Shown piece by piece: positions 8,471 through 17,235 of a stretch of 64,000 bases of DNA. Both the position numbers and the translations under genes were made by a program. The DNA is from Mycobacterium sp. 1081908.1 (GTDB taxonomy: Bacteria > Actinomycetota > Actinomycetes > Mycobacteriales > Mycobacteriaceae). Within the stretch, counting starts at the first letter, position 1. Each line of letters opens with the position of its first letter. The notes under the pieces were generated by a model, which was given only the letters and a program-made list of their open reading frames with translations, did not search any database and was not told the DNA's origin. The stretch is taken from positions 1 through 64,000 of the forward strand of contig NZ_LZLY01000003.1 in assembly GCF_001673535.1 (NCBI RefSeq), written 5' to 3'.

Positions 8471-8857
8471 GTGCCTGATCGCAACGTGCTCGGCGGCCCG
8501 CTGGAACCGTGCGGCACTGACCCGCTGACAGGTTTCTACCGCGACGGCTGTTGCTCGACCGGCCAAGAAGACCTCGGCCGGCACACGGTGTGCGCGGTGA
8601 TGACCGCTGAGTTCCTGGAACACCAGCGCTCCATCGGCAACGACTTGCTGACGCCGGTTCCCGAGCACCGGTTCCCCGGCCTGCTGCCCGGCGACCGCTG
8701 GTGCGTCACCGCCCTGAACTGGCTCCGGGCCCACAACGACGGGTGCGCCGCGCCCGTGGTGTTGGCGTCCACCCACGAGCGCACGCTCGAGGTGGTGCCC
8801 CTGGAGGCGCTGCAGGAACACAAGGTCGACGTTCCCGACGACCTGGCCAACCTGTAG
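8471..8857 (+). CDS. DUF2237 family protein
   Basis: 128 aa from GTG 8471. It matches the DUF2237 pattern from end to end: RNVLGGPLEPCGTDPLTGFYRDGCC at the start, H-T-V-C-A-V-M-T, then FPGLLPGDRWCVTAL and the closing HERTLEVVPLEAL. Four or five conserved cysteines suggest a metal or disulfide role, but the family has no assigned function. Soluble and cytoplasmic by appearance. Transcribed alone, 66 bases before the sulfotransferase gene. Confidence 0.85.
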   Translation: MPDRNVLGGPLEPCGTDPLTGFYRDGCCSTGQEDLGRHTVCAVMTAEFLEHQRSIGNDLLTPVPEHRFPGLLPGDRWCVTALNWLRAHNDGCAAPVVLASTHERTLEVVPLEALQEHKVDVPDDLANL

Positions 8858-8923
8858 AGCTCCCTGACGCGCCCGCACGCCGCACGGTAACTTCGACGCA
8901 GTCGATGTCGAGGAGGCGGGCGC

Positions 8924-10189
8924 GTGGGTCATGCGGTCGACGTGGAGGACATCGATTTCGACGACCTGACGTCGCCCCGGCTGACCGACATCCAGCGCCA
9001 GATTCTGGAATTCACCGAGGCCAAACGCGTCGACTTCGATGTCGATGCGATGCTGGCCGACGCGGTCGAGCAGGCGGGTGCCGACGACCTCGACGACACC
9101 GCCGGGTTCGGCGACCGGCTGACCGCGCACGTGGCGGCGATCGAAGCCGACGAAGGCCTGACCCAGCTGACTCGCAACACGCTGCGGCAACGCGTGGTTC
9201 GCCTGCTGCGCAACCGGTTGTCGCTGACCGAACTGGTGAAGCGGTATCCAGAAATCGAATCGATCGCGATCGAGAAGCCCTTCATCGTGGTCGGGATGCC
9301 GCGATCCGGAACCACGCATCTGGTCAACCTCATTGCCGCCGACCCGCGCCGGCGCGCGCTGCCGTACTGGGAGAGCCAGGAACCGATACCCGCGCGCGGC
9401 CAAGGCCCCGACATTTTCGGGGTCGACCCCCGCTACGCGCGGGCCAAGGCCGAGCACGACGCGCTGATGGCCAGCGCCCCGGTGGTGGCCGCCATGCACG
9501 ACCGCTTCCCCGAGGCGATCGAGGAGGAGGTCGAACTCCTCGACCTCGACCTGGCCGCCTACGTCCTGGAATGGCATGCGCGCGTGCCGGATTGGCGCGA
9601 CTACTACCTGGGCCTCGACCAGACCCGGCACTACGCGTACATGAAGAAGGTCCTGCAGGCGCTGACCTTCCTGCGCGGTCCGCGGACCTGGGTGCTGAAG
9701 AGCCCGCAGCACTGCGAGCAGCTCGGTCCGCTGATGGCGACCTTCCCCGACGCGACGGTGGCTTTCACCCACCGCGATCCCGTCGCCGTGGTCCAGTCGG
9801 CAATCACGATGATGGCCTACTCCGACCGGCTGCGCCGAACGAGCATCGACCCCGAGTGGCTGCTGGATTACTGGACCGACCGCGTGCAGCGGCTGCTCGG
9901 CGCGTGCGTGCGCGATCGCGACCTGGTCCCGGCCCACCGCAGCATCGACATTAGCTTCCACCACCTCAACGGCAACGAAATGCCGCTGCTGGAGCAGCTT
10001 TACCAGCGCGGGGGAGTCGAACTGACGCCCAAGGTGCGCGGTCGCTTGCAGAACTACCTGGACGGCAATCCACGCGGGAAGCACGGCCGCGTCCGCTACG
10101 AGCTGCAACGCCACTTCGCCATCTCGCCCGACGAACTCCGCGGGCGCTTCGGCTTCTACTTCGACAGATTCGACGTCCGTCCCGAATGA
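8924..10189 (+). CDS. sulfotransferase family protein
   Basis: 421 aa. The PAPS-binding loop GMPRSGTTH (124-132) follows a strand FIVVG, and a later FTHRDPVAVVQS provides the 3'-phosphate-binding Arg/Ser region. The N-terminal 115 residues are helical, as in the mycobacterial Stf/Rv3529c-type group. It would transfer sulfate from PAPS to a lipid or hydroxyl acceptor not deducible here. The GTG start follows GAGGCGGGC. It heads a five-gene run (8924-13657) with an MBL-fold hydrolase, SDR, VOC and LLM enzymes. Confidence 0.85.
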   Translation: MGHAVDVEDIDFDDLTSPRLTDIQRQILEFTEAKRVDFDVDAMLADAVEQAGADDLDDTAGFGDRLTAHVAAIEADEGLTQLTRNTLRQRVVRLLRNRLSLTELVKRYPEIESIAIEKPFIVVGMPRSGTTHLVNLIAADPRRRALPYWESQEPIPARGQGPDIFGVDPRYARAKAEHDALMASAPVVAAMHDRFPEAIEEEVELLDLDLAAYVLEWHARVPDWRDYYLGLDQTRHYAYMKKVLQALTFLRGPRTWVLKSPQHCEQLGPLMATFPDATVAFTHRDPVAVVQSAITMMAYSDRLRRTSIDPEWLLDYWTDRVQRLLGACVRDRDLVPAHRSIDISFHHLNGNEMPLLEQLYQRGGVELTPKVRGRLQNYLDGNPRGKHGRVRYELQRHFAISPDELRGRFGFYFDRFDVRPE

Positions 10190-10203
10190 AGGAGTCAACA
10201 GCG

Positions 10204-11442
10204 ATGTTCGAACCGGTCTATCGCAGCAGGCCGGGCGCCGACGCGCTACGCCCGGCTTCGGCCGACACGGCAGAGCAGATAGCCCCGGGCCTGTGGTGCT
10301 CGCCGGGCCTGTCGAACGCCTACCTGCTGACCACCGCCGACGGGCGGGTCATCGTCAACACCGGCATGGGCTTCGAGGGGCCGGTGCACCGCGCCAACTT
10401 CGACGCCGTCGACCCCTCGCCGGTGCGCTACATCATCTTCACGCAGGGCCACGTCGACCACGTCGGCGGCCTGGACAGCGTCCGCGACCCCAACACAACC
10501 GTTGTCGCGCAGGCGAACTGGACCGCGTGGCGCGACGACAACGAACGGCTGATCCCGTACCGCGCCGCCCGCAGCGCCTTCGCGTTCAAGGACACGCTGG
10601 CGTCGGGCATCCAAGACATCCAGCGCCGTCTCGGCACGAAACGGCTGGCCGCCCAGAGCGTCCCGACCGTCGATCTCGACTTCGAGGACACCCTGACCCT
10701 GGAGCTCGGCGGCCGCCGCATGGAGTTGATCGCGGTGCCCGGCGGTGAGACCACCGACTCGCTGGTGGTGTGGCTGCCGGACGAGCGGATCTGCCTGTGT
10801 GGAAACACCTTCGGCCCGATATTCGGCCACATTCCCAACCTGGTCACAATGCGCGGCGACCGGTATCGCGACGCCCTGACCGCCATCGCGTCGGTCGAGC
10901 GAGTGCGCGATCTGGAGCCCGACCTCCTGGTGACCGGTCACTTCGAGCCGATCGCGGGGCGGCAGCGCATCAACGCCGAATTGACCCGCCTGCGCGACGC
11001 GATCCAGCACGTCCACGACCAGACGGTGGCCGGGATGAACGCGGGCAAGGACGTCCGCACCCTGATGCGCGAGATCGCCTTGCCCCCGGAATGCGAAGTG
11101 GGCCAAGGCTACGGAAAGGTCGATTGGGACGTGCGCGCCGTGTGGGAGAACTACTCCGGCTGGTTCCATCACCGGTCGACCACCGAGCTCTACCCGGTCG
11201 GCTTCGACGCCGTCGCCGCCGACGTGGTGGAGCTGGCCGGCGCCGACGCCCTGGTGGACCGGGCGCGGGCGCACCTCGACGCGGGGCGGCCACTGCACGC
11301 CATCCACCTCGCCGAGCTGGTTCCCCACGAGCACGCCGGGGCCCGCGACGTGTTGGCGAGGGCGCATGAGACGCTGCTGGCCGACAGCACCAACTTCTGG
11401 GAAAGCGCCTGGCTGCGAAACCAACTAGCGAGGAATTCATGA
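10204..11442 (+). CDS. MBL-fold hydrolase, alkylsulfatase-like, with altered metal ligands
   Basis: 412 aa. The start is the ATG at 10204, eight bases after GAAGGAG; an ATG at 10186 overlaps the sulfotransferase stop but lacks a ribosome site. The N-terminal half is a metallo-beta-lactamase fold. The usual HxHxDH reads Q-G-H-V-D-H (81-86), so the first His is Gln, the second-site His is in a G-G-E instead of G-H, and G-D reads G-N. The C-terminal third (AVWENYSGWFHH and following) resembles the dimerisation region of SDS-type alkylsulfatases. Coupled to the next gene by an ATGA overlap. Confidence 0.75.
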   Translation: MFEPVYRSRPGADALRPASADTAEQIAPGLWCSPGLSNAYLLTTADGRVIVNTGMGFEGPVHRANFDAVDPSPVRYIIFTQGHVDHVGGLDSVRDPNTTVVAQANWTAWRDDNERLIPYRAARSAFAFKDTLASGIQDIQRRLGTKRLAAQSVPTVDLDFEDTLTLELGGRRMELIAVPGGETTDSLVVWLPDERICLCGNTFGPIFGHIPNLVTMRGDRYRDALTAIASVERVRDLEPDLLVTGHFEPIAGRQRINAELTRLRDAIQHVHDQTVAGMNAGKDVRTLMREIALPPECEVGQGYGKVDWDVRAVWENYSGWFHHRSTTELYPVGFDAVAADVVELAGADALVDRARAHLDAGRPLHAIHLAELVPHEHAGARDVLARAHETLLADSTNFWESAWLRNQLARNS

Positions 11443-12188
11443 CGGCGCGGGTGAGCTTCGACTTCACCGGGACGGCGGTCTTGGTCACCGGCGGCACCAG
11501 CGGGATCGGCCATGCCACCGCGACGCTGTTCCGCGACGCCGGAGCCGAGGTCACCATCACCGGAACCAAACCCTCGGCGGCGGACTACGACACGGACCTG
11601 TCGGGCATGACCTATCGGCAGTTGCGCATCACCGATCCCGAATCGGTGGACGCGCTGGCGCAGGCCTTCGCGCGCCTCGACGTCCTGGTGAACAACGCGG
11701 GCGCGAATTTCCCCGGCGGCCTTGACGAGTCGAAACCCGACGGGTTCGACGCGTCGGTCGCGCTGAATCTGACCGGCCCGTACCGGCTCACGGTCGCGTT
11801 GTACCGGGCGCTGAGGTCGTCGACCGCGACCGGGGGCGCCAGCGTGGTGAACCTCGCGTCGATGTCCGCGCTGCGCGCCGTCCCGCTGGTCCCCGGCTAC
11901 GGCGCCGCCAAAGCCGGGATCGTCTGCATCACCCGCAATCTCGCGGTGAAATGGGCGGGCAAGGGAATCCGGGTGAACGCGGTGGCACCGGGCACGATCG
12001 ACACCCCGATGACCGCCCCCATGCACGGCGCGGCCGAGCTGGTCGAATCCGAGCTGGCCCACATCCCGTTGCACCGCTTCGGGTCCGTCGGAGAAATCGC
12101 GCCGACGGTGGCCTTCTTGTGCACCGAGCAAAGCAGCTATACCAGCGGCTCGCTCTTCGTCGTCGACGGTGCGTCGGACTGCATCTGA
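11439..12188 (+). CDS. SDR family oxidoreductase
   Basis: 249 aa, classical short-chain dehydrogenase: TGGTSGIG nucleotide loop (about 17-24), NNAG (about 86-89), catalytic Ser in NLASMSA, and GYGAAKAG carrying Tyr and Lys. Ends in a typical SGSLFVVDGA C-terminus. Its ATG overlaps the MBL stop. It would oxidise or reduce an alcohol/ketone intermediate in whatever pathway this operon serves. Confidence 0.85.
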   Translation: MTARVSFDFTGTAVLVTGGTSGIGHATATLFRDAGAEVTITGTKPSAADYDTDLSGMTYRQLRITDPESVDALAQAFARLDVLVNNAGANFPGGLDESKPDGFDASVALNLTGPYRLTVALYRALRSSTATGGASVVNLASMSALRAVPLVPGYGAAKAGIVCITRNLAVKWAGKGIRVNAVAPGTIDTPMTAPMHGAAELVESELAHIPLHRFGSVGEIAPTVAFLCTEQSSYTSGSLFVVDGASDCI

Positions 12189-12204
12189 ATAGCAAGGATT
12201 CACA

Positions 12205-12684
12205 ATGACATTCGCTTTGCGGCCCGAAGACCTCTACCACACCGGAATCGTCGTGCCCGACCTCGACGCGGCGATGGCCAGGCTGAGCGCGATGGCCGGG
12301 TACCGGTGGATCAATCCGATGAGCTACACACTGCCCTTTCGCACCGCCGCCGGCGTCCGCGAGTTGACCTCGACGATCGTCTACTCCTTGCAAAGCCCCC
12401 ACGTCGAACTCGTGCAGGAGGTACCGGGCAGCCCGTGGACGGCAGCGCCGGGCAACGCCGTCCACCACCTCGGCTACTTCAGCGATGACTTGGCCGAGAG
12501 CGCCCGGGCGTTGAAGGCCAACGGCTTCACCCTCGAGATGACCGCGGACACGCCCGGGTCCGACCTTGCGCTGTTCGCCTACTTCACGGACGCTTCCGGC
12601 ACCCGGATCGAGATCGTCGACCGCGCGCTTTTCCCCGATTTCTCCGCCTTCCTGCAGTCGATGGCGGGGCAGGAGGAGGTATGA
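12205..12684 (+). CDS. VOC (glyoxalase/dioxygenase) superfamily protein
   Basis: 159 aa. One vicinal-oxygen-chelate module pair: HTGIVVPDLDAAMARLSAMAGY at the N-terminus, a central HVELVQEVPGSPW, AVHHLGYFSDDL and a late TRIEIVDRALFPDF. Metal ligands His14, Glu near 62, His near 86 and Glu near 135 are plausible. AGGAT precedes the ATG. It lies 16 bases after the SDR and one base before the LLM gene. Confidence 0.8.
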   Translation: MTFALRPEDLYHTGIVVPDLDAAMARLSAMAGYRWINPMSYTLPFRTAAGVRELTSTIVYSLQSPHVELVQEVPGSPWTAAPGNAVHHLGYFSDDLAESARALKANGFTLEMTADTPGSDLALFAYFTDASGTRIEIVDRALFPDFSAFLQSMAGQEEV

Positions 12685-12685
12685 C

Positions 12686-13657
12686 GTGCTGCTGACCGTG
12701 CTGCGCTTCAATTTCGCGTCGCCGCAAGGCGATCCGCGCACCCAGAGTGCCCTGCTGGGCGCCGCGCTGGAGCTGGCGCAGTGGGGCGAGTCCCACGGCA
12801 TCACCTCAATCAGCGTCGACGAGCATCACGCGACCGGGCACGGTTGGAGCTGCAACCCGATCATGGCGGCGTCGATGTTCCTGGCCCGAACCACGACGCT
12901 GTTCGCCAGCGTCGATTGCGCGCTGGGGCCGCTGTGGAATCCCGTGCGGCTCGCCGAAGACATCGCGCTCGTCGACTACATGAGCCGCGGCCGGCTGCTC
13001 ACCACGGTAGGCCTGGGCTATCGCACGGTCGAATACGCCGCGCTCGGAGTCGATTTCGGCCGCCGCGGCGAGCTGATGGACGGCCTGGTCGAGCGGATGC
13101 TGAGCGTGTGGTCCGGTGCGGGCGCGGACGCGGGAATCTGCACCGGCACCTGGACGCGGCCGCATCCGCCGCTGTTCGTCGGCGGCGGCTCGCGCGCGAC
13201 GGCGCGGCGGGCGGCCCGCTTCCGGCTTCCGCTCAGCCTCGCCGACCACCTGCCCGACATCGACGCCTACTATCGCGAGTTGTGCGCCGAGGTCGGCCTC
13301 AAGCCGCTCGTCGTGATGCCCGCGGCGATCAACCGGGGGATGATCTTCCTGCACGAGGACCCGGATCGCGCCTGGGCGGAACTCGGCGACCACATCCTTT
13401 GGGAGGCAGTCACTTACGGCGGCTGGTCGGCCGAGCAGCGCTCGCTCATGCACCTGCCCGGCGTTCAGACCCTGGACGAGGTCAGGGCGTCGGGGCGGTA
13501 CCGGTTCCTCACGCCCGATCAGCTCGTCGCCGAGGTGCGCGACGCCGAGGACTTTGGGCCGCTGGTCATGCACCCGCTGGTGGGCGGCATCCCCGTCGAC
13601 GAAGCGTGGAAGTCGGTCCAGCTGCTCACCGACAAGGTCCTGCCCGCGCTCACCTGA
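12686..13657 (+). CDS. LLM class (luciferase-like) flavin/F420-dependent monooxygenase or reductase
   Basis: 323 aa from GTG 12686, which sits six bases after AGGAGGAGG; longer reading upstream overlaps the VOC gene. TIM-barrel bacterial-luciferase fold: SVDEHHATGHGWSCNP near residue 46, LAEDIALVDYMSRGRL (about 89-105), RPHPPLFVGGGS. In mycobacteria this class mostly uses F420H2 or FMNH2. Last gene of the 8924-13657 operon. Confidence 0.82.
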   Translation: MLLTVLRFNFASPQGDPRTQSALLGAALELAQWGESHGITSISVDEHHATGHGWSCNPIMAASMFLARTTTLFASVDCALGPLWNPVRLAEDIALVDYMSRGRLLTTVGLGYRTVEYAALGVDFGRRGELMDGLVERMLSVWSGAGADAGICTGTWTRPHPPLFVGGGSRATARRAARFRLPLSLADHLPDIDAYYRELCAEVGLKPLVVMPAAINRGMIFLHEDPDRAWAELGDHILWEAVTYGGWSAEQRSLMHLPGVQTLDEVRASGRYRFLTPDQLVAEVRDAEDFGPLVMHPLVGGIPVDEAWKSVQLLTDKVLPALT

Positions 13658-13686
13658 TTGCCGGGCCGAATAAGGGGTCGCCGCAG

Positions 13687-14571
13687 TCAGGAAGCGAGGC
13701 CGGTGAGGTCGGGCCGTCCGCCGAGGCGCTGCACCGTCGAGCTGGCGGCCGCCGCCGCGCGGCCGCCCGCCTGGCTCGGCCCCGCGCCGTCACGCAGCGC
13801 GGCGATGAGCCCGGCCACGAAGGCGTCGCCGGCGCCGGTGGGATCGACGACCTCCACGTCCGCGAACTCGAACAGCTCGCGCTCGCCCTGCCACACCAGC
13901 AGGTCGCCCACGTCCGGGACGGCGAGCGCCACCAGCCCGGGGCCGCGCGTCAACAGATCGCCGGCCAACGTCGCCGCGTGCTCAACGGTGGTGATCTCCG
14001 CGCCGGCGATCAGTGCGGCCTCGGTCGCGTCGGCCCGCAGCACGTCGACCATCGCGAGCAGATCGTCGCGCACATCGGGCGGCGGCAAGCCATCCGCGAC
14101 CACCCGCAGCCCCCGCCGCCGCGCCCTCCGCGCCGCCTCCAGCGCGGTGTCGGCCGGCTGCTGCAGCTGAATGGAAACGGTGTCGGCGGCCTCCCACAGC
14201 GAGGCGCACCGGTCGAGGTCCTCGACCCGGACCAGCGACGTCTCGGGCACGTCTTCGAGCAGCATGCGCTCCGGCGGCCGGCCGACGATATCGATCAGCA
14301 GCGCCGTCACGCCGCGCTGCGCGACACCGCCGACGTCAATGCCGTCACCGTGGGCTTGCTGCAGCACCGCGCGTCCGGCCGGATCGTCGCCCACCACGCC
14401 GACGAGCGCCACCGGCACGCCGAGCTGAGTTAGGCCGACCGCCTGATTGGCGCCCTTGCCGCCGAGCAGCTCGTCGCGCCGCAGGACGGTGATGGCCTCA
14501 CTCGCCGACGGCGGCCCGTCCGTGCGCAACACCAGATCGCGCCCGATTTGACCGATCACCACAACACTCAT
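13687..14571 (-). CDS. PfkB family carbohydrate kinase (ribokinase-like)
   Basis: 294 aa. It has the first PfkB signature GGKGANQAVGLTQLG (37-51) and the second signature DPTGAGDAF (243-251) with catalytic base Asp249. Length and layout fit ribokinase. Phosphorylates a sugar or nucleoside using ATP; ribose is the default guess. It is convergent with the LLM gene and divergent from the next membrane protein; 93 bases separate it from that start. Confidence 0.85.
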   Translation of the reverse strand: MSVVVIGQIGRDLVLRTDGPPSASEAITVLRRDELLGGKGANQAVGLTQLGVPVALVGVVGDDPAGRAVLQQAHGDGIDVGGVAQRGVTALLIDIVGRPPERMLLEDVPETSLVRVEDLDRCASLWEAADTVSIQLQQPADTALEAARRARRRGLRVVADGLPPPDVRDDLLAMVDVLRADATEAALIAGAEITTVEHAATLAGDLLTRGPGLVALAVPDVGDLLVWQGERELFEFADVEVVDPTGAGDAFVAGLIAALRDGAGPSQAGGRAAAAASSTVQRLGGRPDLTGLAS

Positions 14572-14664
14572 GGCATTACTGTGCCCATTCAGCTCGCCGT
14601 GAATCGCCGGGCGGCGAGGTGTGACCGTGTGGTTCGATCAGCACAAGACAAGGTCAGGAGAAAA

Positions 14665-16122
14665 GTGACGCGACGATTCGGCGGGATCTTCGTCATCCCG
14701 TTCATCTCGGTGCTGGCGATGCTGCTCGCGCCGTCGGCGTGGGCCGACGCCTACACCGACCAGGTGGTGGACAGGTTCAACGCGCAGACCCATGTGGTGG
14801 CCGACCCGGCGGCCAGGCCGCCCCTGCAGAATCCCGACAGGCTGAACGATCAGATCCTGACCAGTCGCTGGGCGTGGAGCTCGGCACCCCGGCTCTGGGT
14901 GGCCGCGGTGGCCCCCGACCAGACCGGCGTGACGACGGCCGATGCCATCCATAACGTCATCGTGGGCCGCGATCCCGGGTTCAGCGGCGTCATCCTGGTG
15001 ATCGATACCAAGGGCTACCACGTGCGGGCCTACAACGTGCCGAGGCAGATCGCCGACAGCGTGAACTCTTTCCTGGACCAGTCGGCGCGGGCGCACCGCA
15101 ACGACCCCTACGGCGCGACCAGCGAATTCGTCGGCAAACTGGCCGGTGCGAGCGTCACGTCGGGCGGCCCCGCAGCGACCTCCCCCGTCGGGACGGCCAA
15201 GCACACCAGCTGGACCTGGTTGTGGTTGTTGCTGACCTTCGTCGGCGTTGGGCTGGCGATCTGGGTGGCGGTGAGCCGAAACCGCAAGCGCCGCAAGGAC
15301 GCCGAGGCGCGAGAGCGGGTCAAGGAACAGTTGATCGCCGCCGAATCCGAGGTCGCGGACCTCGATAGCGCGGTGGTCACCAACGCCGACACGGACGTCA
15401 GCGCCGAGGCGTTGAAGGCCAACTCCAGCCTGTCCGACGCCCGCAAGGCGTACCAGGCGGGGGACTACACCGCGGCACGGGCGCACCTTCGGGCGGTGCA
15501 GTCCACCGTCGACAAGGCCAACCGCAAGCTGAACCCGGCGGCATACCCGAACGTGAACGCGGTGGCCTCGGTGCCGCGCGAGGACCGCAAGCAGGCCACC
15601 GTGCAGGCGCGGGACCCGGACACCGGGCAGGTCGTGACGATCAACAACAACAACTACAGCACCACCCCGCAGCCCGGCTACGCGAACTACTATCCCGGCG
15701 GCTACTACAACGGGATGTTCTTCTACCCCGGCTACTACCCGTACGCGTTCTGGGGCCCCGGCTGGGGCTGGGCCATCGCCGACGTCCTGCTGATCGACGC
15801 CATGCTGGACGACCACTGGGGCGGCAGCTACGACCGCGGCTTCGAGGATGGGCGGGACTCGGCCCTGGCCAATTCGGGCTATGACGGCTACCAGAGCGGC
15901 TACGACAGCCAGCAGGGCGATGTCGGGTTCGACGGCAACTTCCAGTACTCGGGCGGCGGCGACACCGGTTTCGGCGGCGACTCGTACTCCGGCGGCGGCG
16001 ACGTCGGATTCGGCGGCGGTTGGGACTCCGGCGGCGGATTCGATTCGGGCGGCGGGTTCGATTCGGGCGGCAGCGATTTCGGCGGCGGGTTCGACTCCGG
16101 TGGGGGCAACGACAGCTTCTGA
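14665..16122 (+). CDS. membrane protein with glycine-rich C-terminus, unknown function
   Basis: 485 aa from GTG 14665 after AGGAG. Signal peptide residues about 3-28 (ends P-S-A-W-A), a periplasmic domain (RWAWSSAPRLWVAAVAPDQTG), one membrane helix near 190 (WTWLWLLLTFVGVGLAIWVAV), then a basic stretch and a coiled helical region (about 220-290). A Tyr/Pro-rich patch (YYPGGYYNGMFFYPGYYPYA) leads to a Gly/Ser/Asp tail of GFGGDS- and FDSGGG-type repeats. The layout resembles TPM-domain membrane proteins but I cannot confirm that. Stop lies three bases from the convergent stop of the next gene. Confidence 0.75.
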   Translation: MTRRFGGIFVIPFISVLAMLLAPSAWADAYTDQVVDRFNAQTHVVADPAARPPLQNPDRLNDQILTSRWAWSSAPRLWVAAVAPDQTGVTTADAIHNVIVGRDPGFSGVILVIDTKGYHVRAYNVPRQIADSVNSFLDQSARAHRNDPYGATSEFVGKLAGASVTSGGPAATSPVGTAKHTSWTWLWLLLTFVGVGLAIWVAVSRNRKRRKDAEARERVKEQLIAAESEVADLDSAVVTNADTDVSAEALKANSSLSDARKAYQAGDYTAARAHLRAVQSTVDKANRKLNPAAYPNVNAVASVPREDRKQATVQARDPDTGQVVTINNNNYSTTPQPGYANYYPGGYYNGMFFYPGYYPYAFWGPGWGWAIADVLLIDAMLDDHWGGSYDRGFEDGRDSALANSGYDGYQSGYDSQQGDVGFDGNFQYSGGGDTGFGGDSYSGGGDVGFGGGWDSGGGFDSGGGFDSGGSDFGGGFDSGGGNDSF

Positions 16123-16125
16123 CCC

Positions 16126-17235
16126 CTAGAAGGCGGAGATCCCGTCGCGGTGCGGGTGCAGCGCTCCAACCGGCGAGGTCAACGGAATGTGCAGCGCGTC
16201 AACGATTCCGGGCTCCGCGGCGCAGACCCAGGGGATGGCGTTGACCGCGCGCATGCCGGTGGCCAGCAGCCCGTGATCGTTGTGGCTGTCGCCGGGCCGA
16301 TGCCCCACCTCGAATTCGGCGTCGAAGCTCGGTTCACCGTCGATGACGACGCGCCAGATGCCGTCGGTTCCGCCGGTCCGGCCCTTCGGCCAGTCCGGGG
16401 CCAGGTCGTCGGCGATGCGGTCGACGTGCTCGATGGTGATGACGTCGACGCCGTCGACGACGCCGATGCAACGAGCCCGGGTGGCGCCGACCGTTCCCGC
16501 CGCCACAAGCCCGAAGGCGGTGGGGATTTCGCGCGGTGTGGGCAAGAACTCGCACGTCTCCCGGATGTCGTCGAGTTCCACCCCCAGCGCCTCGGCGACC
16601 ATGGTGACGGCGGCGCCCCAGCCCCAGCGCAGCACGCCGGGCAGCATCAGCCCGCCCTGGTAGTCGAGGGGCTGGCCGAAGCCGAACAGTTCGCGCATGT
16701 CGTATTCGGCCGGGTATTCGGAGTAGTTGGTGATTTCGATGCCGCGCACCGAGTACACCTTGTGTGACATCGACATCAGCGCGATGGGGAACAGGTCGGC
16801 GCCGAATCCCGGCTCGATGCCGCTCGAGAACAACGAACTGCCACCGGCTTCGGCCGCCCCGCGGATCGCGTCGGTCACCTTGGCGGGCAGCGACCCCCGC
16901 GGGTAGACCAACCCCGGTATCGCGGTCGTGACGACATTCTTCCCGGCGGACAGGATCCGGCACAGGTCGCCGATGGCTTCCTTCATCCGTGGCGGCGCGG
17001 GCGCCGCGTAGACGACGCAGTCCGCGTCGCCGCCGAGGATTTCCGACTCGTCCCGGGTGGCGGCGACGCCCAACGGGTCGATGCCCGCGAGCTCGCCGGC
17101 GTCCTTGCCGTTCTTGTTGTCCGAGTGCACCCACACCCCGACGAGGTCGAGGTTGGGGCGGTCGGTGATGGTTCGGATCGCGTACTTCCCCACCCCGCCG
17201 GTGGCCCAGACCGCGACCTTGTACGTGTCGTTCAC
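16126..17235 (-). CDS. DapB-like NAD(P)H-dependent dehydrogenase
   Basis: 369 aa from a GTG (17235) overlapping the TetR stop. N-terminal Rossmann domain with V-A-V-W-A-T-G-G-V-G-K (about 6-16), D-C-V-V-Y and G-K-N-V-V-T-T motifs, as in dihydrodipicolinate-reductase-like amine dehydrogenases (2,4-diaminopentanoate dehydrogenase group). The substrate is unknown; the wide mycobacterial spread suggests lipid or steroid-side catabolism. Last gene of a five-gene coupled operon. Two paralogues are in this window (19095-20165 and 44497-45552). Confidence 0.82.
   Translation of the reverse strand: MNDTYKVAVWATGGVGKYAIRTITDRPNLDLVGVWVHSDNKNGKDAGELAGIDPLGVAATRDESEILGGDADCVVYAAPAPPRMKEAIGDLCRILSAGKNVVTTAIPGLVYPRGSLPAKVTDAIRGAAEAGGSSLFSSGIEPGFGADLFPIALMSMSHKVYSVRGIEITNYSEYPAEYDMRELFGFGQPLDYQGGLMLPGVLRWGWGAAVTMVAEALGVELDDIRETCEFLPTPREIPTAFGLVAAGTVGATRARCIGVVDGVDVITIEHVDRIADDLAPDWPKGRTGGTDGIWRVVIDGEPSFDAEFEVGHRPGDSHNDHGLLATGMRAVNAIPWVCAAEPGIVDALHIPLTSPVGALHPHRDGISAF

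Noticed and set aside
8252-10198. 648-codon open frame on the minus strand
   Set aside because: Opposite to the DUF2237 and sulfotransferase genes, which have clear motifs and ribosome sites.
15900-16122. Glycine-rich repeat read as PE_PGRS
   Set aside because: No PE domain and the tail units are G-G-G-F-D-S type, not G-G-A-G-G-x; it belongs to the membrane protein at 14665.
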